A stretch of 64,000 nt of DNA from an uncultured Gammaproteobacteria bacterium (GTDB taxonomy: Bacteria; Pseudomonadota; Gammaproteobacteria; Pseudomonadales; Azotimanducaceae), in contig CAJWQG010000013.1 of the NCBI GenBank assembly GCA_913045175.1, positions 1 through 64,000 of the forward strand. The letters run 5' to 3'. Position numbers and translations under genes: made by a program. The notes beneath the pieces are model-generated. The model made no database searches, was not told the DNA's origin, and saw only the letters and a list, made by a program, of their open reading frames with translations. Positions 20,549 to 29,462 of this stretch are shown here, piece by piece. Every line of letters begins with the position of its first letter. The stretch's first letter is position 1.

Positions 20549-20665
20549 AAGCGGCCTGATAGACCGATACATGGATGTATCGGCCGCAAATCAGCGACAT
20601 AGTCGTTGATTTGGCGCGAGCGGGCTGAGGCCCGCGACTTTGAAAAAGTGCAGGACAGCACTTTT
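20538..20665 (+). repeat. Cluster of five hairpins between hisS and yfgM
   Basis: In order: CAGGCgGCT/AGCgGCCTG (20538-20558, includes the hisS stop); CCGATACA-TGGA-TGTATCGG (20564-20583); a 12-bp stem CAAATCAGCGAC with loop ATA (20587-20613); GCGGGC-TGAG-GCCCGC (20620-20635); AAAAGTGC with loop AGGACA (20644-20665). None is followed by a T-run typical of a terminator. Two loops display GGA, and the second hairpin is near the CsrA/RsmA binding consensus. Function is not known. Confidence 0.8.
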
Positions 20666-20687
20666 GTGTAAATAGATAGGAGTAGAA

Positions 20688-21359
20688 GTGGCAGAAACAG
20701 ACGAAGAACAAATAGAGGCAATAAAAACCTGGTGGTCAGAGAATGGCAATTCACTGGTTATCGGTGTGGTCGTAGCCCTTGCGGGGGTATTCGGCTATCG
20801 AGCCTGGGAGAACAGCGTTAGTGAGGCTGCCGAGGCTGCCTCGTCACTCTATGAGAGCATGGCCAGTGCAGTGGTTGGGCAGCAGATAAGTCAGTTGCCC
20901 GGCGAGACACTGGCGTCAACCCGAGCACTGGGGAATCAGCTAAAGATCGACTTTCCGGATTCAGCCTACGCACACTTTGGTGCACTTCATATGGCAAGGA
21001 TTGCGGTTGAGACTGATGATCTGGAGTCCGCAGAGACAGAGCTCCGCTGGATGCTGGATAACGATGTTGCCGAAACGCTGGAACCTATCGTTCGGATGAG
21101 GCTGGCGCAGGTCGTTGCTGCTCAGGGCCAGTTGGAACAAGCGTTGCTCGTATTACCGAGCGATCAAAATGTTGGGGAGCACACATCTTCCTGGCATGAG
21201 GTCAGGGGCGATATCTACTACCAGCTTGAAGATATGAACGCGGCTCGTGATGCATATCAGATTGCCGTGAACGCGGTGGCCGAAGGAAGCCCCAGGCCGG
21301 TACTTCAGGCTAAGCTGGAAGATCTAACCTACGTGGAAGAGACCCAGGACGAAGGATGA
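20688..21359 (+). CDS. yfgM: Ancillary SecYEG translocon subunit YfgM
   Basis: Single-span inner-membrane protein with periplasmic TPR region that accompanies SecYEG and the chaperone PpiD. The 223-aa product has a TM helix near residues 19-38 (SLVIGVVVALAGVFGYRAW) and TPR-like helices after it. Start is GTG 20688 with AGGAG 5 nt upstream. The stop overlaps bamB (ATGATG). Confidence 0.93.
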   Translation: MAETDEEQIEAIKTWWSENGNSLVIGVVVALAGVFGYRAWENSVSEAAEAASSLYESMASAVVGQQISQLPGETLASTRALGNQLKIDFPDSAYAHFGALHMARIAVETDDLESAETELRWMLDNDVAETLEPIVRMRLAQVVAAQGQLEQALLVLPSDQNVGEHTSSWHEVRGDIYYQLEDMNAARDAYQIAVNAVAEGSPRPVLQAKLEDLTYVEETQDEG

Positions 21360-22567
21360 TGCGTACTGCGCTACTCGCACTGATCTTAGTCGCTATTCTG
21401 CCAGGTTGTGCCTGGCTCAAAGGCATTACAAGTCTTGGCGAAGAGGATGAGTCTGTAAAACCCAGAGAACTGGAGTCCTTTAAGAAGGAAGTGGATCTCA
21501 AGCAGCGCTGGAGCACCAAAATAGGTAAAGGTACAGCAGACAGAGCGATAAGGCTGGTTCCCGCGTTATCTGATAACAGGATATTTGCGGCGTCTGCGAA
21601 TGGTTCGGTCAAAGCGTTGAACACCTCCAATGGACGTAAAATCTGGGAAGTAAACATCCTGAATTACTACCAGGGTGCAGAACGCGCTAATGCTTTTGCC
21701 AAAGATGTAGACGTAATAACGGGCGGCGTTGGTGTTGGTGAAGGCATGTTGGCTGTGGGTTCCGCGGCAGGAGAAATCATCGTCATGAATCAAAGCGATG
21801 GCACGCTTGCCTGGCGGGCGCGGACCAGCAGCGAGGTATTGTCGCGACCCCAGATTGACCGTGATTTAGCGGTTGCACACACTATTGATGGGAAGATCAC
21901 CGCCTATAACGCGCTTGACGGCGAGCGTCTGTGGGTTTATTCCATGACCCTGCCATCCTTAAGTCTGCGTGGTACTGCAACACCAATTGTAACGTCACAG
22001 TTTGTTGTTGGTGCGTTTGCCAACGGCAGATTCGCGCTGCTCAATCGGGAGTCCGGACTGGCTGCGGTCGATCGGGCCATTGGCCTTGCCCAGGGCAAGA
22101 GCGATCTGGAACGTCTGGTAGACATCGATGGCAATATGGTCATCGATGGGCAACGTCTCTATATCGCCGGGTTTCAAAGTAACATCATCGCGGTGAACCT
22201 GAATACAGCGCAGATTGAATGGGGGAAAGAGAGTTCCAGTGTGGTCGGGCTTGGCGAAGGCTTCGGTAATATCTATGTCGGCGGAGCCGACGGTGTCATC
22301 AGTGCATACGATGCGCTCAGCGGAAAGCCTGTTTGGGAAATCGACTCCCTCACTAACCGGGATATTACAACGCCGGTAACGGCGAGTAGCTATGTTGTGG
22401 TAGGGGATTTTGAAGGTTATCTACACGTCATTGCACAATCTGACGGGCGCTTTGTGGGTCGTCGCAAAGTTGACGGCAATGGGCTTTACTCGCCTGCTGT
22501 TGCGGATGGTAATCGAGTTTACGTGATGGGTACGAGCGGTAGCCTTTCAGCATACGACATCCAGTAG
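21356..22567 (+). CDS. bamB: Outer membrane protein assembly factor BamB
   Basis: Lipoprotein of the BAM complex that folds as an eight-bladed beta-propeller. The 403-aa product has a signal peptide with lipobox LPGC (Cys18) and repeated PQQ-like blade motifs (VKALNTSNGRKIWEVN, GKITAYNALDGERLWVY, GVISAYDALSGKPVWEID). ATG 21356 overlaps the yfgM stop; a second ATG follows directly. Confidence 0.95.
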   Translation: MMRTALLALILVAILPGCAWLKGITSLGEEDESVKPRELESFKKEVDLKQRWSTKIGKGTADRAIRLVPALSDNRIFAASANGSVKALNTSNGRKIWEVNILNYYQGAERANAFAKDVDVITGGVGVGEGMLAVGSAAGEIIVMNQSDGTLAWRARTSSEVLSRPQIDRDLAVAHTIDGKITAYNALDGERLWVYSMTLPSLSLRGTATPIVTSQFVVGAFANGRFALLNRESGLAAVDRAIGLAQGKSDLERLVDIDGNMVIDGQRLYIAGFQSNIIAVNLNTAQIEWGKESSSVVGLGEGFGNIYVGGADGVISAYDALSGKPVWEIDSLTNRDITTPVTASSYVVVGDFEGYLHVIAQSDGRFVGRRKVDGNGLYSPAVADGNRVYVMGTSGSLSAYDIQ

Positions 22568-22604
22568 GGCAGCAAGCTCTTCTCCTGAAATTCACCACCG
22601 TGCC

Positions 22605-22698
22605 TCTAGTTTCTTTGCAGGAAATTTTTTTCATAATGGTTTCCTTTGGAATGTCGCTTCTCCTCGTGCAGAATCAGAACTTTGTGGACAGAAACTAG
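22605..22698 (+). repeat. MITE-like element with CTAGTTTCT/AGAAACTAG ends, copy 1
   Basis: The 94-bp segment is bounded by the inverted repeat CTAGTTTCT (22605-22613) and AGAAACTAG (22690-22698). Its first 52 bp match the element at 52120-52211 (minus strand) with about eight differences; the right halves differ except for the last 11 bp. It fills most of the bamB-der gap and ends 3 bp before the der start, so it covers the place of the der ribosome binding site. Confidence 0.75.
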
Positions 22699-22701
22699 CT
22701 C

Positions 22702-24120
22702 ATGCTTCCTGTTATTGCCCTCGTTGGACGTCCCAACGTCGGAAAATCAACATTATTTAATCGTCTAACCAGATCCAGAGATGCACTTGTTGCCAGCTTT
22801 CCGGGGCTGACCCGTGACCGTCAGTATGGTCAGGGGGCACTCGGTGACCTTGACTACGTGATAGTCGATACGGGTGGTCTTACAGATGAGAAGGGTGGTA
22901 TCGATAAACCTATGGCAGATCAGGTCATGCAGGCGATCGCTGAAGCAGATGTGATTGCTTTTATGGTTGATGCTCGGGACGGCAGGATAGCGGGCGATGA
23001 GACGATAGCTGAAATGTTACGGCAGCAGAGGGTGCCGGTCCTGCTGGTCGTCAACAAGATCGATGGCCAGGACCCTGACATGGCGGCGTCAGAATTCTAT
23101 TCTCTTGGGTTCGGTGACCCGGCTTACATTTCCGCCAGCAATGGTCAGGGGGTGACGCAGTTTATTAACGAAAATGTTGCGAGCTTCCCGGGGTTGGATG
23201 CCGAGGTGTCCGAGAGCACAGAGGAACCAGGCATCAAGATCGCGGTTGTTGGTCGCCCGAACGTCGGAAAATCGACATTGGTGAATCGCCTCCTGGGCGA
23301 GGAGCGAGTCGTTGTCTTCGATGCGGGGGGAACGACAAGAGACAGTGTGTATATACCGTTCGAACGAGATGGAGAACGCTACACGTTGATTGATACGGCA
23401 GGTGTTCGCCGTCGCGGCAAGGTGGCAGAGAGCATCGAGAAGTTCTCCGTTATCAAGACCCTTGATGCGATCTCCGATGCTAATGTCATCGTGTTGATGA
23501 TCGACGCAAGAGACGGAATCGTTGAACAGGACCTTCATCTGCTGGGTCACGTTCTTGATACCGGCCGCGCGCTGGTCATCGCAATCAATAAGTGGGATGG
23601 TCTTGCCAGGGATGAACGTGATCGAATTCGCTCTGAGTTGGAGCGGCGCCTGACCTTTATCGATTTTGCGAAAATTCATTTTATTTCAGCAATGCATGGT
23701 TCGGGCGTGGGCAATCTCTATGGTTCGATCCATCGGGCTTACGAGTCGGCAACCCGCGGCATCAAGACCTCGGATCTCAATCTTATTCTTGAGCAGGCGG
23801 TGAATGATCATCAGCCACCCCTGGTGCGAGGGCGCCGTATCAAACTACGTTACGTCCATCTTGGTGGTAACAATCCTCCCGTCATCGTGGTGCATGGTAA
23901 TCAGACTGATGCAGTGCCCGCGTCGTACAAGCGTTATCTGGAACATCGATTTATTGACGCACTGGAACTAGAAGGCACGCCAGTTCGGCTGGACTTCAAA
24001 ACCGGTGACAATCCTTTTAAAGGGCGAAAGAATCAGTTGAATCGCCGTCAGGTTTCCCGCAAAAGACGTCTGATGGATCATGTGAAGAAACAGGAACGTC
24101 GACGCAAGCGTCGGCGTTAG
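22702..24120 (+). CDS. der: Ribosome assembly GTPase Der (EngA)
   Basis: Tandem GTPase required for 50S maturation. The 472-aa protein has two G domains, with P-loops in [15 protein letters not shown] (residues about 8-22) and [15 protein letters not shown] (about 182-196), switch motifs DTGG and DTAG, and NKID and NKWD G4 motifs, then a KH-like C-terminal domain. The C-terminus is basic. No Shine-Dalgarno is evident before the ATG because the repeat element ends there. Confidence 0.97.
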   Translation: MLPVIALVGRPNVGKSTLFNRLTRSRDALVASFPGLTRDRQYGQGALGDLDYVIVDTGGLTDEKGGIDKPMADQVMQAIAEADVIAFMVDARDGRIAGDETIAEMLRQQRVPVLLVVNKIDGQDPDMAASEFYSLGFGDPAYISASNGQGVTQFINENVASFPGLDAEVSESTEEPGIKIAVVGRPNVGKSTLVNRLLGEERVVVFDAGGTTRDSVYIPFERDGERYTLIDTAGVRRRGKVAESIEKFSVIKTLDAISDANVIVLMIDARDGIVEQDLHLLGHVLDTGRALVIAINKWDGLARDERDRIRSELERRLTFIDFAKIHFISAMHGSGVGNLYGSIHRAYESATRGIKTSDLNLILEQAVNDHQPPLVRGRRIKLRYVHLGGNNPPVIVVHGNQTDAVPASYKRYLEHRFIDALELEGTPVRLDFKTGDNPFKGRKNQLNRRQVSRKRRLMDHVKKQERRRKRRR

Positions 24121-24132
24121 AAAGGCGTGCGA

Positions 24133-24933
24133 TCAGTCGGCCAGGAATAGTGCGGGGTCTACTCGCGCGTTGTTGAGGCTGACACCCCAATGCAGATGCG
24201 GTCCCGTGACTCGACCAGTCTGCCCGACCTTGCCGATTAGTTCACCTGCATCGACGGTATTCCCCAGTTCGACATCGATACTGCTTAGATGACAATACAT
24301 GGTGACAAGACCCTGGCCATGATCTATCAAAATAGTGTTCCCGTTGAAAAAGTAATTGCCCATGGCAACGACGATGCCGGCGGCGGGAGAAACAATGGGC
24401 GTACCTTCCGGCGCTGCGATGTCCATACCACTATGAGGGTTTCTGGGTTGTCCGTTTAATACGCGACGCAGCCCGAACGAGCTGGAGCGGGGGCCATCCA
24501 CCGGTGATTGAAAGTCTGTATTTGGCGTGCTGTCCGCGTCAAAGTGCAGGAAAGCTGAATCCATCGCCTTACGTTCCCCGCCAATACGTTCCAGATCTTC
24601 CGGCAGTGGGTTTACCTGCCGCCGGTTTTTAATGGTCAGATGCTGGGTTTCGTATTCATGTGGGCTTACCTTGAAAGCGATACGCCTTTTACCCGAGATG
24701 ATCTCGTATTCACCTGGTTTGGTTGATAGCGGAATCCCGACAATCGCATAGGCTTCATCGGATGTTGCCAACGTCATGACCCGTTTGCCGTTATATTTTG
24801 TTGGTTCTGCAATGCCGATGGGGATAACGGCGATGCCCCCTGGTACAGGATGATGTTCGGGAAGCCCAAAGGCTTGCGCAGTCCAGAGTAATGAGCAGAT
24901 CAAAAGGAAGGTGGCGCCAGGTGATCTAGTCAT
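24133..24933 (-). CDS. Secreted M23-family (LytM) metallopeptidase
   Basis: The 266-aa product has a signal peptide (about residues 1-21) and a C-terminal M23 domain with zinc motifs HSGMD and HLHWGV, both intact, so it is probably an active peptidoglycan endopeptidase in the periplasm. The middle region (residues about 40-110) is a beta-rich domain seen in related proteins. It overlaps the end of xseA by 8 nt and follows it in one transcription unit; it runs tail to tail with der. Confidence 0.9.
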   Translation of the reverse strand: MTRSPGATFLLICSLLWTAQAFGLPEHHPVPGGIAVIPIGIAEPTKYNGKRVMTLATSDEAYAIVGIPLSTKPGEYEIISGKRRIAFKVSPHEYETQHLTIKNRRQVNPLPEDLERIGGERKAMDSAFLHFDADSTPNTDFQSPVDGPRSSSFGLRRVLNGQPRNPHSGMDIAAPEGTPIVSPAAGIVVAMGNYFFNGNTILIDHGQGLVTMYCHLSSIDVELGNTVDAGELIGKVGQTGRVTGPHLHWGVSLNNARVDPALFLAD

Positions 24934-26227
24934 GGGTGTCTTTGACCTCCGCGGTCAGTGCCCCCTGCTGCAAACGTACGTTGATCAGATCTCCCTTCGT
25001 GACGCTTTCCGCGCTGGTGATCACTTTTTTAGGGGACCCGGAAGGGCTGGCGATTGCATAGCCTCGCTCCAGTGTGGCAAGTGGGCTCAGGGTATCCATC
25101 TTCTGTGCAAGAGAATGCAATTTGTTCGTGTCGTTCACCACTTTCTTGTCTATCGCGGCGGCGAGCTTTTGTTGCAGCTGTTCGATTTTGCGTTCCGTTT
25201 CTTCAAAACGCGATTTGTTCAGCAATCGAAGTTCCAGATTGTCCAGTCGCTGGCTCAATTCCTGTAGCCGCTGTCCAGGGTGCCGCATCCGCTTTGACAG
25301 GTGGCCCAGGTGGTTCTGATGGGTCGACAGTAGTGCGCCAAAGCGCGATGCCAGTCGTTCCTGGGTCCCACGAATTGCATCTGACCAATCCCGCTGATCA
25401 GGGCTCACCAGCTCCGCGGCGGCAGAGGGTGTGGGTGCACGCAGGTCAGCAACAAAGTCGGCAATAGATACATCAGATTCATGACCGATGGCGGATACAA
25501 CGGGTACATCGCTTGCGGCAATTGCCCGGGCCACGCTTTCAGTATTGAAGGCCCAGAGGTCTTCCAGTGAGCCGCCGCCCCGCGCGACCAGTAATACGTC
25601 GAATGGATTGGTTTCATAGGCATTCGCGAAAGTCAGCGCCTGGGTAATCTGATCCGTGGCTTCATTGCCCTGGACCTGCACCGGCAGGATCGAAACCTTA
25701 ATGGCGGGAAAGCGCCGGCCAAGGATATTGATGATGTCGTGTACTACAGCGCCGGTGGGTGAAGTGATAATGCCGACTTGCTGAGGCAGCTCAGGAATAG
25801 GTTTCTTGTTGGCTTCATCGAACAATCCTTCCTGTTGCAGCTTCGCTTTGAGTGCTTCATAGGCGCGCAGCAGGGCACCGTCGCCGGCGTCTTCCAGGTG
25901 ATCGGCGATGAGCTGGAATTCTCCGCGACCCTCGTAGAGGCTGATTCGCCCGCGGATGACGACCTGCAGGCCGTCTTTTGGTTTTACCCGTTGTAGCTGG
26001 TTACGATTGCGGAACATGGCGCAGCGGAGTTGGGCCGAGGAGTCTTTGAGCGTGAAGTACCAGTGTCCGGAAGAAGGCCTGGCGAAATTCGAAATCTCAC
26101 CTTCCACCCATACCATCGGAAATTCACCTTCCAGCACGCGGCGGGCACTGCGGTTGAGTTCCGATACCGAGATTACTGTTCTATTAATTCCGCCGCTGGC
26201 GCTTCTATTTATGTCGCTAGATTGCAT
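24926..26227 (-). CDS. xseA: Exodeoxyribonuclease VII large subunit XseA
   Basis: Large subunit of ExoVII, which degrades single-stranded DNA. With ATG 26227 the product is 433 aa and begins a few residues before the OB-fold domain (ISVSELNRSARRVLEGEF, VEGEISNFARPSSGHWYFTLKD). The catalytic domain includes SPTGAVVHDI, VARGGGSLEDLWAFN and AIGHESDVSIADFVADLRAPTPSAAAE. A longer frame upstream would run into the guaA promoter, so it was rejected. Coiled-coil helices follow from about residue 270. Confidence 0.94.
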   Translation of the reverse strand: MQSSDINRSASGGINRTVISVSELNRSARRVLEGEFPMVWVEGEISNFARPSSGHWYFTLKDSSAQLRCAMFRNRNQLQRVKPKDGLQVVIRGRISLYEGRGEFQLIADHLEDAGDGALLRAYEALKAKLQQEGLFDEANKKPIPELPQQVGIITSPTGAVVHDIINILGRRFPAIKVSILPVQVQGNEATDQITQALTFANAYETNPFDVLLVARGGGSLEDLWAFNTESVARAIAASDVPVVSAIGHESDVSIADFVADLRAPTPSAAAELVSPDQRDWSDAIRGTQERLASRFGALLSTHQNHLGHLSKRMRHPGQRLQELSQRLDNLELRLLNKSRFEETERKIEQLQQKLAAAIDKKVVNDTNKLHSLAQKMDTLSPLATLERGYAIASPSGSPKKVITSAESVTKGDLINVRLQQGALTAEVKDTHD

Positions 26228-26340
26228 CAGTGCATGATAGCGTGAACCTTGGGTGCGAGGTAGCGCCTGCGGCTTGTGTAAGTTTGCGGCTATTGTAAAG
26301 AGCACCTGTGTTAAGCGGTTTATGCGGCGAGGGATTCCAG

Positions 26341-26346
26341 TATAAT
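26341..26346 (+). promoter_or_regulatory. -10 box of guaA promoter
   Basis: TATAAT lies 26 nt before the chosen guaA start. A possible weak -35 (TTTATG at 26319-26324) is 16 nt upstream. The box excludes the in-frame ATG at 26345 as the start codon. It lies in the 143-bp gap that separates guaA from the divergent xseA. Confidence 0.6.
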
Positions 26347-26371
26347 GCAGCGCTTTCACGCGAGGGCAACC

Positions 26372-27958
26372 ATGAGTCAGGATATCCATCAGGAAAAAAT
26401 CCTTATCCTGGACTTCGGTTCCCAGTACACCCAGCTGATTGCGCGACGCGTTCGTGAAATTGGCGTCTACTCAGAAATCCAGCCCTATGACCTGTCGACA
26501 GACGTGGCGAAAGCGTTTGCTCCGACCGGCATTATCCTGTCCGGCGGACCTGATTCAGTCACCGTAGACGACACCCTGCGTGCGCCTGACTATGTATTTG
26601 AATTTGGCGTACCGGTGCTCGGTATTTGTTATGGCATGCAAACCATGGCGAAGCAGCTTGGTGGTGAGGTCGTAGGCTCCAGTCATCAGGAGTTTGGCTA
26701 TGCGAGGGTGCTGGTCAATGAAACGAGCGCGCTGCTGGATGGCATCGAGGATGTGTTTGAGTCCGGTACCCCGGCACTGGATGTGTGGATGAGCCATGGG
26801 GACAAGGTTGTTGCGCTCCCGGACGGCTTCAAGGGAGTTGCCAGCACAGATACGACCGAGTTCGCAGCGATGAGCGACGAGAGTCGTCGTTTTTATGGTG
26901 TGCAGTTTCATCCTGAGGTTAACAACACGCTTCAGGGACTGCCGATCATGCAACGTTTCGTGCTCGACATCTGTGAGTGCCAGGGACTATGGACGCCAGC
27001 CAATATTGTAGAAGAAATCATCACAGACGTTCGTGCCCGGGTTGGCAGTGACCAGGTGCTGCTTGGATTATCCGGCGGTGTTGATTCGTCGGTCGTGGCG
27101 GCACTGCTGTCGCGGGCGATCGGTGATCAGTTGACCTGTGTATTTGTTGATAATGGACTCTTGCGCCTCAACGAGGCAGAGCAGGTAATGGCGATGTTTG
27201 GCGAAAAGGCAGACAACGCGTTTGACCTGAATATCGTTGCTGTGGATGCTGAAGAACGCTTCCTGGGGAAACTCAATGACATCGAAGATCCGGAGGCCAA
27301 GCGTAAGATCATCGGCAATACGTTCATTGATGTCTTCGAAGAAGAATCCAACAAACTGACGAATGTTAAGTACCTTGCCCAGGGAACAATCTATCCGGAC
27401 GTTATTGAGTCTGCCGGTAACAATAATAGTAAGGCGCAGGTAATCAAGTCGCATCACAATGTGGGCGGCCTGCCGGATTACATGAAACTCGATCTGATTG
27501 AACCGCTACGCGAGTTGTTCAAAGACGAAGTGCGCCGTATCGGCCTTCAGCTGGGCCTCTCCCAGGAGATCGTTTTTCGTCACCCGTTTCCTGGTCCCGG
27601 CCTGGGCGTGCGGATTCTGGGCGAGGTCAAAAAGGAATATGCGGATTTGCTGCGTCAGGCCGACCACATCTTTATTGAAGAACTCTACAACGCGGATTGG
27701 TACGACAAGGTAAGCCAGGCGTTTGCGGTATTCCTGCCGGTGAAGTCTGTCGGTGTCGTCGGCGATGCCAGGCGCTATGAGTACGTCATTGCGCTGCGCG
27801 CGGTGGAGACCATCGACTTCATGACAGCACGCTGGGCCCAGTTGCCCTATGAGCTACTGGAAACTGTGTCCACCCGAATTATCAACGAGATCAGCGGTGT
27901 CTCGCGTGTAACCTACGACATTTCGAGTAAACCCCCCGCGACCATCGAGTGGGAGTAG
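26372..27958 (+). CDS. guaA: GMP synthase (glutamine-hydrolysing)
   Basis: Amidates XMP to GMP. ATG 26372 gives 528 aa (E. coli 525). The glutamine amidotransferase domain has the nucleophile Cys86 in GICYGMQ and HPEV; the ATP-pyrophosphatase domain has the PP-loop [14 protein letters not shown], and the dimerisation domain ends with the signature KPPATIEWE. guaB is not in the window. A decayed ACR3 gene follows 6 nt downstream. Confidence 0.97.
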   Translation: MSQDIHQEKILILDFGSQYTQLIARRVREIGVYSEIQPYDLSTDVAKAFAPTGIILSGGPDSVTVDDTLRAPDYVFEFGVPVLGICYGMQTMAKQLGGEVVGSSHQEFGYARVLVNETSALLDGIEDVFESGTPALDVWMSHGDKVVALPDGFKGVASTDTTEFAAMSDESRRFYGVQFHPEVNNTLQGLPIMQRFVLDICECQGLWTPANIVEEIITDVRARVGSDQVLLGLSGGVDSSVVAALLSRAIGDQLTCVFVDNGLLRLNEAEQVMAMFGEKADNAFDLNIVAVDAEERFLGKLNDIEDPEAKRKIIGNTFIDVFEEESNKLTNVKYLAQGTIYPDVIESAGNNNSKAQVIKSHHNVGGLPDYMKLDLIEPLRELFKDEVRRIGLQLGLSQEIVFRHPFPGPGLGVRILGEVKKEYADLLRQADHIFIEELYNADWYDKVSQAFAVFLPVKSVGVVGDARRYEYVIALRAVETIDFMTARWAQLPYELLETVSTRIINEISGVSRVTYDISSKPPATIEWE

Positions 27959-27964
27959 TAACCC

Positions 27965-28985
27965 TTGGGTTTATTTGAACGATTTCTGACTATCTGGGTA
28001 GGCTGTTGTATCGCCGCCGGCGTTCTGCTCGGTAATGTTTTCCCCCGGGGTATTCCAGATCATTGCGTCCATTGAATATGCACACGTGAATCTTGTCGTG
28101 GCCGTACTCATCTGGGTGATGATCTACCCGATGATGGTTCAGGTCGATTTTGCGGCGGTGCGACATATCGGTGATAAGCCCAGGGGGCTCATTCTGACGC
28201 TGATCGTCAACTGGCTGATTAAGCCGTTTACGATGGCCGTCCTTGGTTGGTTATTTTTTCGATATGTCTGGGCCGATTTTGTAGATCCGCAGACTGCCAG
28301 CGAATACATCGCGGGTATGATTTTGCTGGGCGTTGCACCGTGTACGGCGATGGTGTTTGTCTGGAGTCAGCTCACCAAGGGTGATCCCAACTACACGCTG
28401 GTCCAGGTTTCCGTAAACGATGTGATCATGATATTTGCGTTCGCGCCGGTAGCTGCTTTTCTGTTGGGGTAAGTGATATCGCGGTTCCCTGGGAGACACT
28501 GCTACTCTCGGTGGTACTTTACGTGTTGCTGCCACTGGTTGCCGGCTATTTCACGCGTCGCTTGCTTGAGAAACATCGGGAGGAGGGCATCGAAGGTTTT
28601 GTTGCGCTGCTGAAACCCTGGTCCATTGTTGGGCTGCTGGCGACGGTTATTCTGCTCTTCGGTTTTCAGGCGCAGAAAATCATCGATCAGCCGGAGGCGA
28701 TTGGCATGATTGCGGTGCCGTTGCTGCTGCAGACCTATGGCGATATTCACCATCGCCTACATCGCTGCAATTTTCCTGAAGCTGCCGCACACCATCGCGG
28801 CACCGGCTTGTATGATTGTCACGTCAAATTTCTTTGAGCTTGCGGTGGCGGTAGCCATTTCTCTTTTCGGCCTGAATTCAGGCGCTGCACTTGCGACCGT
28901 TGTCGGGGTTCTGGTAGAAGTGCCGGTGATGCTTTCCCTGGTTGCCTTTGCGAATAAAACGAGACATTGGTTGCCTGAGGATTGA
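27965..28985 (+). pseudogene. ACR3-family arsenite carrier, three frameshifts
   Basis: Translated across frames the sequence is a full ACR3 (BASS superfamily) arsenite efflux carrier: [19 protein letters not shown], then [33 protein letters not shown] with the key cysteine, and [19 protein letters not shown] near the end. The frame breaks three times: one extra C in CCCCC at 28042-28046, one missing G near GGGG at 28466-28469, and one extra base near 28739-28740. Start is probably TTG 27965. No arsR or arsC is adjacent. Either a young pseudogene or sequence errors in short homopolymers. Confidence 0.85.
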
Positions 28986-28992
28986 TGGCAAT

Positions 28993-29020
28993 TTGCCTGT
29001 GTCTTCTGGTGAGGTAAACT
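28993..29020 (+). promoter_or_regulatory. Possible promoter of the metal-efflux operon
   Basis: TTGCCT (28993-28998) and TAAACT (29015-29020) are 16 nt apart and lie 28 nt before the first gene of the operon. Both boxes are imperfect. I saw no clear CueR or CusR operator. Confidence 0.35.
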
Positions 29021-29048
29021 GGTAGCAGGAAAACCGGTCCAGGTACTT

Positions 29049-29375
29049 ATGCTGGGAAAACTTATAGCGCTAGTGTATTTCGTTCTGATGGTGGTATCGC
29101 CACTGCAAAGCTTTGCCTGTGAAATGCTTACGCCCGAGCCTATGGCAGAGTCTGTTCAGAGTATGGACATGTCAGACTGCCATAAGAAGAAGCAAGCAGA
29201 GGAATCTCAGAGTATAGATTGCATGCTGACGTGTATGCACTGCGCCGGGTCGGTCGCGTCATACAGTGACCAAATAACCCCAGTTTCCATAGCTCACGAT
29301 ACTTTATTGAATGACGGTCTTCCCCGTATTCTTCCACCTCACAATTCTGACCTCCTAAGACCACCTATCGCCTAA
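29049..29375 (+). CDS. Small secreted Cys/Met-rich protein, first gene of metal-efflux operon
   Basis: The 108-aa product has a signal peptide (about residues 1-23, LIALVYFVLMVVSPLQSFA). The mature part has potential metal ligands: CEMLTPEPM, MDMSDCHKKK and CMLTCMHCAG. It is similar in plan to the small uncharacterised proteins (for example the DUF2946 type) that precede copper-resistance genes. It probably works in the periplasm as a metal binder or sensor; that is inferred from composition and from the TolC/CusB/CusA genes downstream. Confidence 0.7.
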   Translation: MLGKLIALVYFVLMVVSPLQSFACEMLTPEPMAESVQSMDMSDCHKKKQAEESQSIDCMLTCMHCAGSVASYSDQITPVSIAHDTLLNDGLPRILPPHNSDLLRPPIA

Positions 29376-29462
29376 ACATTTTGCGCCACAGGTTTGCTGT
29401 GGCTTTGTGAATCTGCTGGATTTTTTACCAGCAATTTACCGCAATATTTGTTGGAGGTGATC

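Noticed and set aside
26345-26371. Earlier ATG as guaA start
   Set aside because: It overlaps the TATAAT promoter box and adds residues not found in GMP synthases.
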